Assembly (NCBI GenBank): GCA_963855995.1
Contig: OY979716.1
Span: forward strand, 44,978,213 to 45,042,212
From: Muricea muricata
Taxonomy: Eukaryota; Cnidaria; Anthozoa; Malacalcyonacea; Plexauridae
Length of the DNA: 64,000 bases
Reading direction: 5' to 3'
Position numbers and translations under genes: made by a program. This document shows, piece after piece, positions 43,475 through 52,540 of this stretch (the first letter of the stretch is position 1; each line of letters begins with the position of its first letter). The notes beneath the pieces were generated by a model. It saw only the letters and a program-made list of their open reading frames with translations, had not been told where the DNA came from and made no database searches.

Positions 43475-43679
43475 ATGGGTTGTGCAACTTCAAAGAACGA
43501 GGACAAGTGCAACAAAGACGTACGCAAAAAAAGAAAAATTCTCACGGGATTCCACATGTCCAGAGATGCCGACAGAATAGAAAGAAACTTTCAATACGCA
43601 ATAGAAAGAAAAGCAAAAAAAAATGTATGAAAAATCAGTCGTTAAAGAAGAAAAACCTATAGTTAAAGAAGAAGAATAA
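43475..43679 (+). pseudogene. Element D small protein with N-terminal acylation motif
   Basis: Starts MGCATSKNEDKCNKD, an ideal site for N-myristoylation at Gly2 with palmitoylation at Cys3, followed by a basic stretch (RKKRKILTG). The ATG frame stops at 43630; a one-base change in the A-run near 43614-43622 would join it to an acidic Lys-Glu tail ending at TAA 43679. If real, the protein would bind the inner face of a membrane. The next 30 bases are a palindrome. Confidence 0.5.
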
Positions 43680-43681
43680 TT

Positions 43682-43709
43682 TTTTTCCTATTTTCTAAAA
43701 TAGGAAAAA
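43682..43709. terminator. Palindrome filling the gap between convergent stops
   Basis: TTTTTCCTATTTT, loop CT, AAAATAGGAAAAA: 13-bp arms. The plus-strand stop ends at 43679 and the minus-strand stop begins at 43710, so it exactly fills the gap and could act for both. Confidence 0.65.
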
Positions 43710-43946
43710 TTAGATTAAAATTTTAGTTAACATACTTACAAATACAGCTACAGGTACCCAAAATATTAACGTGTCTAAAAACGTACTAAATTCACGACAT
43801 TTTTCAGAAACTTCATCATATGTCCCAATTAATGCTCTTGCAAATCCAGGATATTTTTCAGAAATTTCATCACATATTTTAATTAACTCTTCTGCAATTT
43901 CAGGGTCATAAACTTCATTAATTAATTCTTTTAATCTATCAATCAT
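43710..43946 (-). CDS. Element D small C-terminally anchored membrane protein, 78 residues
   Basis: An intact ORF. An acidic helical part (RLKELINEVYDPEIAEELI, then YDEVSEKCREF) precedes a single C-terminal membrane helix (TLIFWVPVAVFVSMLTKIL), the layout of a tail-anchored protein. Two imperfect internal copies of I.DE.SEK. (CDEISEKYPGFA and YDEVSEKCREFS) suggest an internal repeat. Its ATG lies in the next palindrome. Confidence 0.6.
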   Translation of the reverse strand: MIDRLKELINEVYDPEIAEELIKICDEISEKYPGFARALIGTYDEVSEKCREFSTFLDTLIFWVPVAVFVSMLTKILI

Positions 43947-43973
43947 TTTATAACTTTTAAAAAGTTATAAAAT
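43945..43973. terminator. Palindrome between two minus-strand genes
   Basis: ATTTTATAACTTTT, loop A, AAAAGTTATAAAAT: 14-bp perfect arms. It follows the stop of the 112-residue gene (43987) and touches the ATG of the next gene (43946). Confidence 0.65.
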
Positions 43974-43986
43974 TTTCACTCGCGAT

Positions 43987-44325
43987 TTAAAATTTCGTAG
44001 GAGCCATACAGACGTGCTTGCGAATCAACGCATCGTACACGTTTATATGCAATCTAGGTAGATTGTCTTCACCGTCGGTAAAATTAATCTGCCTAATTTC
44101 AAGCACGGCTTTTACGTCGCACGCCACCTTACCCACGTATTTGGAATACTCCACTTCGTTGGCACCTTCGTAAAGTTTTGTATCAGTCCTTAAATAAGCG
44201 GACCATAATTCTCGTGCTTTTTTTTTAACTTCCATATGACGAATCCGGCTTTTTAATCCGTGATTAACACGATATTGTTCTGCATTAGGAATATCAAATG
44301 GACTGCTCATTTTTTGGTTTTCCAA
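43987..44325 (-). CDS. Element D hypothetical protein, 112 residues
   Basis: An intact ORF with a helical basic region (KSRIRHMEVKKKARELWSAY) and a strand-rich second half (KVACDVKAVLEIRQINFTDG, LRLHINVYDAL-like end). Its last residues (LIRKHVCMAPTKF) resemble the end of the 75-residue protein at 44644-44871 (LFVREHVRMVDTEW), suggesting that both share a short C-terminal motif. Function unknown. Confidence 0.6.
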   Translation of the reverse strand: MENQKMSSPFDIPNAEQYRVNHGLKSRIRHMEVKKKARELWSAYLRTDTKLYEGANEVEYSKYVGKVACDVKAVLEIRQINFTDGEDNLPRLHINVYDALIRKHVCMAPTKF

Positions 44326-44367
44326 AAAAAAACACTTTTGGAAGTCTGCGATTTTTTTAATAAAAAT

Positions 44368-44396
44368 GTTTTTATAATCTTAAAGATTATAAAAAC
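44368..44396. terminator. Palindrome over the stop codon of the 72-residue gene
   Basis: GTTTTTATAATCTT, loop A, AAGATTATAAAAAC: 14-bp perfect arms. The stop codon of the minus-strand gene (44380-44382) lies at its centre. Confidence 0.65.
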
Positions 44397-44598
44397 CATG
44401 TTTTTTTAAATTACACGGTACTGCCTCGGGGCATAACATAATGCTATCCATGTTATCGTCCTTTAACAAAGTTACTAACCAGAAATCATTGTCGTCGTCA
44501 AATTTTACTTTCACTTGCGATAAACCAAACACCGATTCCAAATCGTATAAGTTCAACTTGGATATAATTGTATAATAACTTGGATGATAAAGTTTCAT
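44380..44598 (-). CDS. Element D hypothetical protein, 72 residues
   Basis: An intact ORF with strand-like content: LYDLESVFGLSQVKVKFDDD and FWLVTLLKDDNMDSIML, ending KKHGFYNL. No membrane segment. The palindrome over its stop and AT-rich leader before its ATG follow the D gene pattern. No family recognised. Confidence 0.55.
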   Translation of the reverse strand: MKLYHPSYYTIISKLNLYDLESVFGLSQVKVKFDDDNDFWLVTLLKDDNMDSIMLCPEAVPCNLKKHGFYNL

Positions 44599-44643
44599 TG
44601 TATTACAATTTTCTGAAAAACTTTTTTAAATTTTCGCGATTTT

Positions 44644-44871
44644 TTACCATTCTGTGTCGACCATACGAACGTGTTCGCGGACGAACAACGTTGACACGTT
44701 GTCTAATTTTAATGACATTGATGTCGTCTTGAACCTCTTATCTTTTTTCACGCCAAACGAAAAACACTTGTCTGTTTTTAAAAACACTGATTTATCATCG
44801 TTCGTCTTGATTGGAATCATCTGCATACCTCCGACTTTCAGTGATTTCACAGTTTCAAAGTATAAAGACAT
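44644..44871 (-). CDS. Element D hypothetical protein, 75 residues
   Basis: An intact ORF (LYFETVKSLKVGGMQMIPIK, then KCFSFGVKKDKRFKTTSMSL and the end LFVREHVRMVDTEW). The end resembles that of the 112-residue protein at 43987-44325. Last recognisable gene of element D; beyond it are a looser palindrome at 44932-44961 and unrelated sequence. Confidence 0.55.
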   Translation of the reverse strand: MSLYFETVKSLKVGGMQMIPIKTNDDKSVFLKTDKCFSFGVKKDKRFKTTSMSLKLDNVSTLFVREHVRMVDTEW

Positions 44872-44931
44872 TATTGTTTTATTAACATCCTGAAATTTTG
44901 CTTTTAAATTTTCTCAATTTTTTTGACTTGG

Positions 44932-44961
44932 AAATTCCTTAAAAATTTTATTAAGGAATTT
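44932..44961. repeat. Looser palindrome at the right edge of element D
   Basis: AAATTCCTT, 12-base loop, AAGGAATTT. It lies upstream of the last leftward gene, so it may be the end signal of a lost rightward gene or mark the element's edge. Confidence 0.45.
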
Positions 44962-45103
44962 TTTTCCGCCATCTTGGAAAAAATGCTGACAATGCTTTTT
45001 TTTAAAATTTGATGACGCTTTTAAAAAACATCAGCCAAAAGGCCGAAAAATGATAGTTTGTCGCCTTCTGACATATGGGGTGACCTATAGTGCCTTACAT
45101 ATA

Positions 45104-45486
45104 CTACTTTTGCTCATGTGAATGAACAATAGACCTCATACCCACTTCTATTTCTGGTTTAGATTCTCTTACAGTAGGAGTTTTCCTTGATCTTGTAGCT
45201 GACTGTGCCCCTAAAACAGTACGAACATTGTTCTCATAACTTTTTCTATCATCTGGAAAATGTTCCGAGCATACCTTCTGGTTTGGACAAGGGTTGAGCA
45301 AGCCTTTAGTTTTCAAGACCCTGACCCATTTTCTCTTAATTTCTTTATTTCTTGGCATTTTATGAAATGACAACTCTGGGTTTTTTTCACTGTTTTATTA
45401 CTGCATTGTGGTACACAACAGTATGTTTTCCATTGACGAGTTTGCCTTTTATGCATTCCTTGTGAAGTGCTTGGGTTATCCTCCAT
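45104..45486 (-). pseudogene. THAP-domain protein fragment
   Basis: The THAP zinc finger is a DNA-binding domain shared by host regulators and P-element transposases. From ATG 45486 the first part has CCVPQCSNKT (first Cys pair); after a one-base frame change near 45375 it continues FHKMPRNKEIKRKWVRVL and KVCSEHFPDDRKSY with the second zinc ligand pair (Cys..His). A linker follows and the frame ends at 45104. No transposase domain follows on this strand, so this is a fragment or a solo THAP gene. Confidence 0.75.
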
Positions 45487-46308
45487 AATTTTAAATTTAT
45501 TTGTTGTTTACAAACGACACTGTTTAGGTTATGTAACTGAATTTAATTATACCTAATTGAACTATACTATATTATCCTATTTTATACTACATTTACAAAT
45601 CCTAACTATGTTATATTTTAATTTTCTTGTCCTAACTAAAGTTAATTCAAATGTACTGAGAAATTTAAATACTTTTAAAATGCCCTAAAGTTTAGATATT
45701 TTGTACAGAATTTACAAGCTCAATGACCAAAAATTAATCCTAAAACTTACAAGTTATTTTCTGGAGGTTAAAAACCTAAAGGCAACTTTAGCAAGGAGGC
45801 AAACAGAACCAGCACTTGTACTTTTCTCTCGCAAGCACAATTTTGTAAACATTTTTAATTTCCTGCCAAAACTGCTCAAGCTTCAGTGGCGAAATTTTTC
45901 GTACAAATCGCCAAGTATTGCCGCATTTTACAGATTAAAAATGAGATACACAAAAGCCCAGGGACTTCAAGATACAAGATCGAGGAAGAGAAACTATCAA
46001 AGATAAATTTGAAGTAACAATTAGGCCGATTGCAAATGGTTTGGTAAACTTACCTGTTTTTCTTGAGACAAATGCAAATTTCAATACATTAGTTCGTAAA
46101 ATACGTCGCAAACCTGTCGCGCTCTTTTAGCTTTTTGTTTGCAAGAAATGGATGGAATTCTATCAAATTTTAACCACACATGTCTAAGGCCTTTATGTTT
46201 ATACAAACGTTATAAAAATTGTTTGATGTCAAACAAAAAGCACTCAATATTGTTTTGTATTTCGCGATACCAACATCAACCGCTCATCGCCAGCCATTAA
46301 ACGTTTGA
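45487..46308. other. Non-coding gap
   Basis: AT-rich. A 101-codon ORF at 45701-46006 with basic composition has no recognisable domain and was not called. No repeats with clear ends were seen. Confidence 0.4.
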
Positions 46309-47196
46309 ATGCAATGCACGACTCCTACTGTCATGCATAGCGGGCGTCGCAATAAGGCAAGTCGTCCATTGAATGTGTTAGGCAAGAAGGAAGAAGCCTT
46401 CAGTGCACTCGATCAACACAAATACGACAAAGCAAAGCAAGCGTTGTCAGAAGGTATCGAGCTTGTTAAGTTCCGCTTAAAGCTCATACGCATTGCGGAC
46501 AAGAGTGAATGCGGTTGGAAGACTGTCGACGAATATGTAGCCGACAAATTAGCTGACAATTCTGATGACGAGAAACGATTATACCATTCAGAGCAGCAGG
46601 CCCAGAGAAAGATCTGTAAGACTAGGCCGAACTCTAGCAGATCGACAACCAGCACGAACGTAGCAACCAATCACAGTTTAGTCCTGCTCAGTTTAATGCA
46701 GCTCACAAGTCCTCGGCTGAACAACGCATACCACCCTATAATTATCTTGGACCATGTTTTTTTTGTGGACGATACGGACATTTGCGGAATTGTTGCCCCG
46801 ACCGAGCAGCAAGTTTAAATGGATCCAACCCATACAAATTCAACAGTCAACAATGATAGGATTTGGGACAATCAATTGTCAAACTTACCACCAAATAAGT
46901 GTGATTTATTTTTGAGTTCTAATCGTGCCATAATTAAACAGAATAATTTTAGTTCTGAAGGAGTTCAAGGTTGTTTAAAGCCTTGTTTACGGTTTTGGCA
47001 CAAAACGCTTCAATGCCCACAGTTTGTGTATAACATTATTGAAAGAGGTTATGTTCTTCCATTGAAAACAACGCCCCCGCCTGTATTTATTAGCAATAAC
47101 AGATCCGCATTAGATCATCTAGAGTGTGTTGAACAATCAATCAACCAATTACTTAAGCTTAGATGTATTAAAGAGTGTACATTCGAACATTACTAG
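46309..47196 (+). pseudogene. DIRS/Ngaro-like retrotransposon fragment: Gag end and start of reverse transcriptase
   Basis: The first part (46309-46720) is helical (KEEAFSALDQHKYDKAKQAL, RLIRIADKSECGWKTVDEY-like). In a shifted frame a zinc knuckle of Cys-x2-Cys-x4-His-x4-Cys form (CFFCGRYGHLRNCC) appears at about 46757-46798. The next ORF (46819-47196) begins the pol region of DIRS-like elements: GCLKPCLRFWHKTLQCP, NIIERGYVLPLKTTPPP, then NNRSALDHLECVEQSI. The catalytic reverse transcriptase and recombinase parts are missing, cut 12 bases before a terminal-type direct repeat. Confidence 0.7.
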
Positions 47197-47208
47197 CTTT
47201 GTCACTCT

Positions 47209-47283
47209 CATGTAATGCCAACACAGGCACTAACTCCATTTGTCTGTATATAGTTGTTTGACATATTCGCTAATAGTATAGAA
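47209..47283. repeat. Direct repeat copy 1 (75 bp), next to the DIRS-like fragment
   Basis: Starts CATGTAATGCCAACACAG and ends ATAGTATAGAA. The second copy is at 47683-47757 with about six differences. They lie 474 bp apart and bracket a TATAAAAG-containing stretch, as split direct repeats of Ngaro/PAT-type elements do. Confidence 0.8.
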
Positions 47284-47644
47284 TGTACAATTCTCTACGA
47301 TTGTGTAGCATTAGGAGAGAATGTTTTCTATTCGATTATAATAATATGCTGACGTTAGCATTGCTAATTATGTAAATGAATTCAGACCATCAGTATAAAA
47401 GTGTGGTCTGCTATAGATGTTGTTCTCTCTTGGACGTAACATAACAGATGGTTATTTTTATTTTAAAGTGCAATTATATGTTCCATATGTAATACGAATT
47501 TGCATAGGCCCTGTTGGGGGACACTGTAACATCTTGGCCCGACCCAGGTTTCCGTACGAGGTAAGGTTTTTCCTGGCCTCCCAGTGTTGCAGAGAAGATA
47601 GTAGCAAAGACTACATTGTTATGGGTTTCTGTGTAAAAGGAAAT

Positions 47645-49930
47645 TTAGCTGTTGTAAAGTATTTTGGTAGCTTGAGACAATACATGTAACGCCAACACAC
47701 GCACTAACTCCATTTGTGCGTATATAGTTGTTTGACATATTCGCTTATAGTATAGAAGGTCCTGAAACAGTGACTTAACAGCATCAATCATAAGGAGATA
47801 TCCCAGTGTAGGGGTCTTACGTTTACTCTTGTAAAGAAATACTCCTACTGCTGTTCGCAAATTTTGCAGGTATTCATAAGCTATGTTTAAAAAAGGGAGC
47901 CATATGTGTTTGTTTGCTGGCTTTAGTGGAGCTTTAAAACCTTTTCCAAAGGGATTTCTTGAACTCATTATGTTAAAAAGATGATCCATGGTCTGGATAA
48001 AATTCACAGTCTCATCACAATTTTAAAATTCAGGGTATCCCAGATCCTTTAAACACAATAAGGCCTGTGCAGTGGAATTGCTCAGTGTTTGGACTGAGAG
48101 GTTCACCTTCATTTTCTGACTAGCAAATTCTAAATGGTTGCGTTTTAGTTTGTTAGCTAGGCGCAGCCCTTCATCCTATTGCAAATTATGTAATTTCTCT
48201 ATTAAATCCCAGCTTATTACACCTCCTGTTCACTTATTTCTAATATTCTTGTACTTTGCAAGCATGTTCCTTACTAACTTCAGCATGTGGCAGTTGTCTA
48301 ATAACATATAAACTTTCTTTGATTCATCAGCAGGATAGGGAAAAAATAATGTGGTAATGGGTATGATATATAAACCCCAAGTGAAGATAGCATGCTCTGA
48401 TTGCCACCACAACCATCACACATCAAAGCATGCACATCAATTGAGTTACTATGTAAGTGTGTTTGTAAATTGCTAGTTAAATTTTCCAGAACCTCCCCAG
48501 TTAGACCACCTGTTAGGTAGTATGTCACAGGTACTTTCCAGTTGCTATTTAATGGCACAAGAAGATAAACTAAGGCATTACTTGCACCTGGTAAAGTGTC
48601 ATCATCTATATTTTCCCCCAAATTGACAAAACCAACATATTGTGTACCATCCCACTCAATTTGTTTTTTGATTGACATTTCATGTAATATGAGGGCAAAA
48701 ACAAGTGGGTGTTCGGATTCCGCAACTTTTTTCATTACGGATAAGATTGCTTCTTTTGTTATGCCCGGATTCCCATCGATAACACTTAGCCATTTGGTCA
48801 GTGTGCGTGGTAAGGGCAAGAACTTTCTCAAGTAAATATATGCCTTTGGCGAATATGCAAATAAAGTTAGGGCAAATTTTCTGATTTCCTCTGGGTATTT
48901 ATTTTTCTTTTGATTTTTCTTTTAGTGCTTAAAGGCATCTAAACTCAATTCACCTAACCACAACTTAATTCTTTTCGTGGTCTCCTCACTTATTTTAAAT
49001 TTCTCTTTTACATCTTTAAACAACTCACTTAGTTTTCGTATTCTCTTTTAGGCCAAACATTTTTGTTTTCTGTGTTTTCGGTTTAATTTCAAAATTTCTT
49101 TCTTGTAGCTGCCCAGTTCTTCAGTTGTTTGAACAGGAGTTGACATGTGCGTGGATGGTATGTAAATTTTCTCCTTAAAAATAATAATAGATTGTTTTAA
49201 AAACCTTTTGATATGTAAATGTATATACATCAATTTGTTATTTTTAATGGGTAAAATCCTGTTCTTATTTGCATTCTCAGCTAAATAAACAGCCAACATT
49301 GACCAGCAATATTCTTGTTTGTAGGTATGACAGCAGTAAAATCTAGTTTGTAATCCAAAAAATTCTTACTGAGGTGTTGCTCATGCTTCTGCATAGACCC
49401 TTTCTTATTATTATATCCTCAGCCTGCCAGCTGGCTTTCCTTTTATTTCGAGTCTAAAATGTTTATACAGGTAATATTATGAACTTATGTTTTGTATTAT
49501 TATTTTTATATTTTTTGAATATTTCTCTGAATAATAATTTTTTTTCAGATTACTTAACTCACTTCTATGTCAACGTCGATTTCTGGAATTGCATCTGGTT
49601 TAAGTGCCCACTTTCCATTTTTATTAGCTATGAAGCTGTCTTCATTAAAATGTACACAGCATAATATGCTATTTCTATTGGGGTTAAAATTTTCTGTTCC
49701 AACAGCATCAATCCATGCCTTGCAAGTATGAGGTTTGAAGGAAATCTATTATGGATAATGAAAATTTACTATTTTTGTCATTAAACTATAGAATAATGTA
49801 CAATAAAGTTTAGTGTATGTATTAATATGTATATATAATATAATTTGATTGATACTTACCGATGAAAACTTAGGTTGCTTTTACTTTTTTGTCTGTTTTA
49901 GCAACCCACAAATGCGCATACTTTAACCAT
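47645..49930 (-). pseudogene. P-element/THAP9-like transposase, multi-exon, decayed
   Basis: Read right to left. The THAP domain is split: exon 1 from ATG 49930 has VCAFVGC and SFHR before a GTAAGT donor, with an in-frame stop; exon 2 (about 49555-49745) has KAWIDAVG, NPNRNSILCCVHFNEDSF and LKPDAIPEI. A coiled-coil region follows (48950-49200). The catalytic part at 48298-48831 has KEAILSVMKKVAESEHPLV, LILHEMSIKKQIEWDG (the usual catalytic Asp before EM is His) and HALMCDGCGGNQ. The conserved DNCHMLKLVRNML is at about 48290 and the C-terminal SSRNPFGKGFKAP at about 47950. Several stops make it inactive. Direct repeat copy 2 (47683-47757) overlaps its 3' end. Confidence 0.85.
47683..47757. repeat. 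Direct repeat copy 2 (75 bp)
   Basis: Same 75-bp unit as 47209-47283 (CATGTAACGCCAACACAC.. to ..TATAGAA). It abuts the 3' part of the P-element-like gene, so one insertion disturbed the other. Confidence 0.8.
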
Positions 49931-52020
49931 TTTTTGCCTAAAAAACACAATGTACCTTTTGAAATTAATTTTTTTAAGTATTTCGGTTTCTCGCTTGTGT
50001 TTTTATATTTAAAACTTCCCCAGTAACCACTTAGCAATAACTGAAACATTTTTCAAGAAAAGGAAAAAATATGTTTATGTGGTACATGTACTTAACAGTG
50101 TTAGAATTACTATATCAGCTTAAAATGCTGGTTACAAAAATATAGAAAAAATAAAAGGCTGATGCATGTTTGTCTTTTTTATAATGCGCAAAAAAGTTTA
50201 AAAAATCGTTCGACCTTTTGGGATAATGTTTTGCTTATTCAAATTTATACAACACGTTTAGAAACAGTACTAGTTCACAGTATAAATAGACAAACAGCAC
50301 AAAAGTAATGTTTTTTTTAGAAAAAATACATTTAAACTACGATATAAACAATAAAAACACTAATATTTTCAACATAACATAATTTACAAAAACAATCTTT
50401 TGTATGGGTTCCTGTGTCACAACATCCGAATGACTGCATCACAACATCCGGACTTGAATCACAACATCCTGACTTGAATTTGCCCCCCCCCCCCCAATAA
50501 ACACGCTCCCTTTTTTTGCCGGCATGGTTGCACTCTCTAGTGTTATTTATAATCTCAATGTTAAAGACAGGAATTTGCACCCGGTTGCCATCTTGAATTC
50601 CGCTCGTTCGGAGGACTGGGACAGAGTTCTTTCATCTCCACTTCCGGTAGAGAATTTACTGTTTCGGTTGTGTTTTTCCCGCATTCTGGCGTATTTAGAG
50701 GAGATTTTTTAGAAAGTGGCGTATTTTTTGCGAAAAGCGCTCAAAACATAGCGCCCAGGCCTTCGCGAAAAAATGCTCTGCCGCCATCTTTTGTTTTGAA
50801 AGTTCTTCAAAAATATTTGCGAAGAAAAACAGAATTTTAATGGATTTTTGGTTATGTCATGAGGCAAAACATTGCTAAATATAAAGAAGAATAACGTGGT
50901 AAGTGTAATATCGTATTTAATGGACGTTATTTGAATTATTATGATGTTAATATGCACACGTTACACATATCTGACTCAGGAGTGAGCATATTTGCCATTT
51001 TAAATTAATAACAAAACTGATTGAAAGCGACTGCTTTCGTCCTCTGAATGATGACCAGCTTGTTCACAACTTGTTAATAACATAAGTACATGGAAAACAT
51101 TAAGGATTTTGCATTTTTAAGGAAAATTTGATTATTTGTGCATTTGAATCCCTTTACTTCAATTTACTGATTTTACAGGCATTCAGTTTTTTACTCATTT
51201 ACAGGCATTCAGTATGCAACTTCATGCCATACACTATACAATCTGAAATGTCCTTTTTAGGAATGAAAATAAAATTTTCAATCATATGTTTACTTTTTAA
51301 AATATCCTAAGTTGTAAAGTTTTCAATTACACCACCATCATGGATGCAACAATCTGGTAGAAAGGTTGCTGAACCAGGACTGGCTGAACCAGGACTGGCA
51401 CAAAACAAGCTTATGTATTTTTGGTCGCATTGCTTACATATTTAACTTGGGGGGTTGATGCCTCTAAAGCCAATCTCGTAAAATATGCCCTGCCACAAAG
51501 TACATTGAATATCGCAAAATACACGGGTATTTAAGTCTTGGGGATTGGGTGGAAGCTCTCCCTAAAATTTTCAAGAATTTTCTATTTGGGGGGGAAGGGG
51601 TTCCTCCTGTTAATGTTTAATGTCGATGACAATTACAGTTACTACAGACAAATAATTCATTAGAAACAGAAGACTATGTTAACAACTGTATGTAAATCAT
51701 GTTTTATGTAACATATTAAGTTTTATGCTTTGAGGAAACACCACAAGTCTTAATTGGAAAGCATTTGTTAAGATATTTTTAGCACAGACAGTAATCCACA
51801 CTGCTGCCAACTGAAGTTTTGCAATAATAAATCTGGTGTTTCCACAATACACATACAGTATTACTTGGATCAAGACATTGTTTCCTTAAAATCCAACCTG
51901 TAATTTTCAAAAATGCATATGAAGGTGCTTTTAATGAAGTAATTGCAAATATTAAAACCAACAAAACTAAAGCCATCCTTTTTAGCAAAAAGTAAACAAA
52001 ATTGGAAGCCAAAATACACA
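49931..52020. other. Non-coding stretch with simple repeats
   Basis: No gene was recognised. About 50416-50480 holds three copies of a 20-bp unit built on TCACAACATCC, followed by a run of 13 C (50483-50495). About 51370-51402 has CTGAACCAGGACTGG twice. CCGCCATCTT appears at about 50761. The rest is AT-rich and featureless. Confidence 0.5.
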
Positions 52021-52540
52021 CTTTAAAATGTTTATGCAATGAAATTTCACCACAAAGTTTTGTAGCCTCAGTGTAAAGTTAACGTAAAATGGGTTGGTAA
52101 CTTCTTTTACAGAAGTTCATCATTTTGCTTCTTTCCTGAGAAATTTGGCTTTGAATAATATGCAAATATCATACTTATGACATCACAGTGCATAATGAGT
52201 TTTCAGTGCTGTAGGAATTTGTCTTACAGTATCCATGATAAATTTCCAAAAGTGTCTCTAAAATACAGCAAATCGGAATTTGTAAGTTATAATTTTGGAA
52301 TTTTGTTTGACAAACTTAAATTGTTCAAAAATCTATGTTGTTTTAAATTACATTATGCACTGTAATGTCATAAGTAGGATATTTGCATATTATTCAAAGC
52401 GAAATTTCTCACGAAAGAAGCCAGACAATGAACTTCTGTAAAAGAAGTTACCAACCCATTTACGTTATCTCTACACTGAGGTCAAAAACCGTCGGGGTGA
52501 AATTTCGTTGCATAAACACTTTAAAAAATTCTGCGAGGAC
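52021..52540. mobile_element. Foldback (long palindrome), arms about 180 bp
   Basis: The left arm (about 52021-52197) and right arm (about 52353-52540) are inverted copies: GACATCACAGTGCATAATG on the left pairs with CATTATGCACTGTAATGTC on the right, and AAAATGGGTTGGTAACTTC pairs with GAAGTTACCAACCCATTT. The centre is about 155 bp. No coding content. Likely a foldback MITE; the outer ends and target duplication could not be fixed. Confidence 0.8.

Noticed and set aside
33041..44981. Exact 16-bp inverted match (TTTTCCAAGATGGCGG at 33041, inverse at 44966-44981) that could bracket Harbinger plus element D
   Set aside because: The left copy covers the Harbinger start codon and both contain the common AAGATGGCGGC (YY1-type) motif; no target duplication supports real ends.
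45701..46006. 101-codon open frame
   Set aside because: No domain, no leader or terminator, composition like the AT-rich background.
50410..50495. Regular short repeats resembling a CRISPR array
   Set aside because: Three imperfect units with no true spacers, in animal DNA, next to a C-run: a simple tandem repeat.
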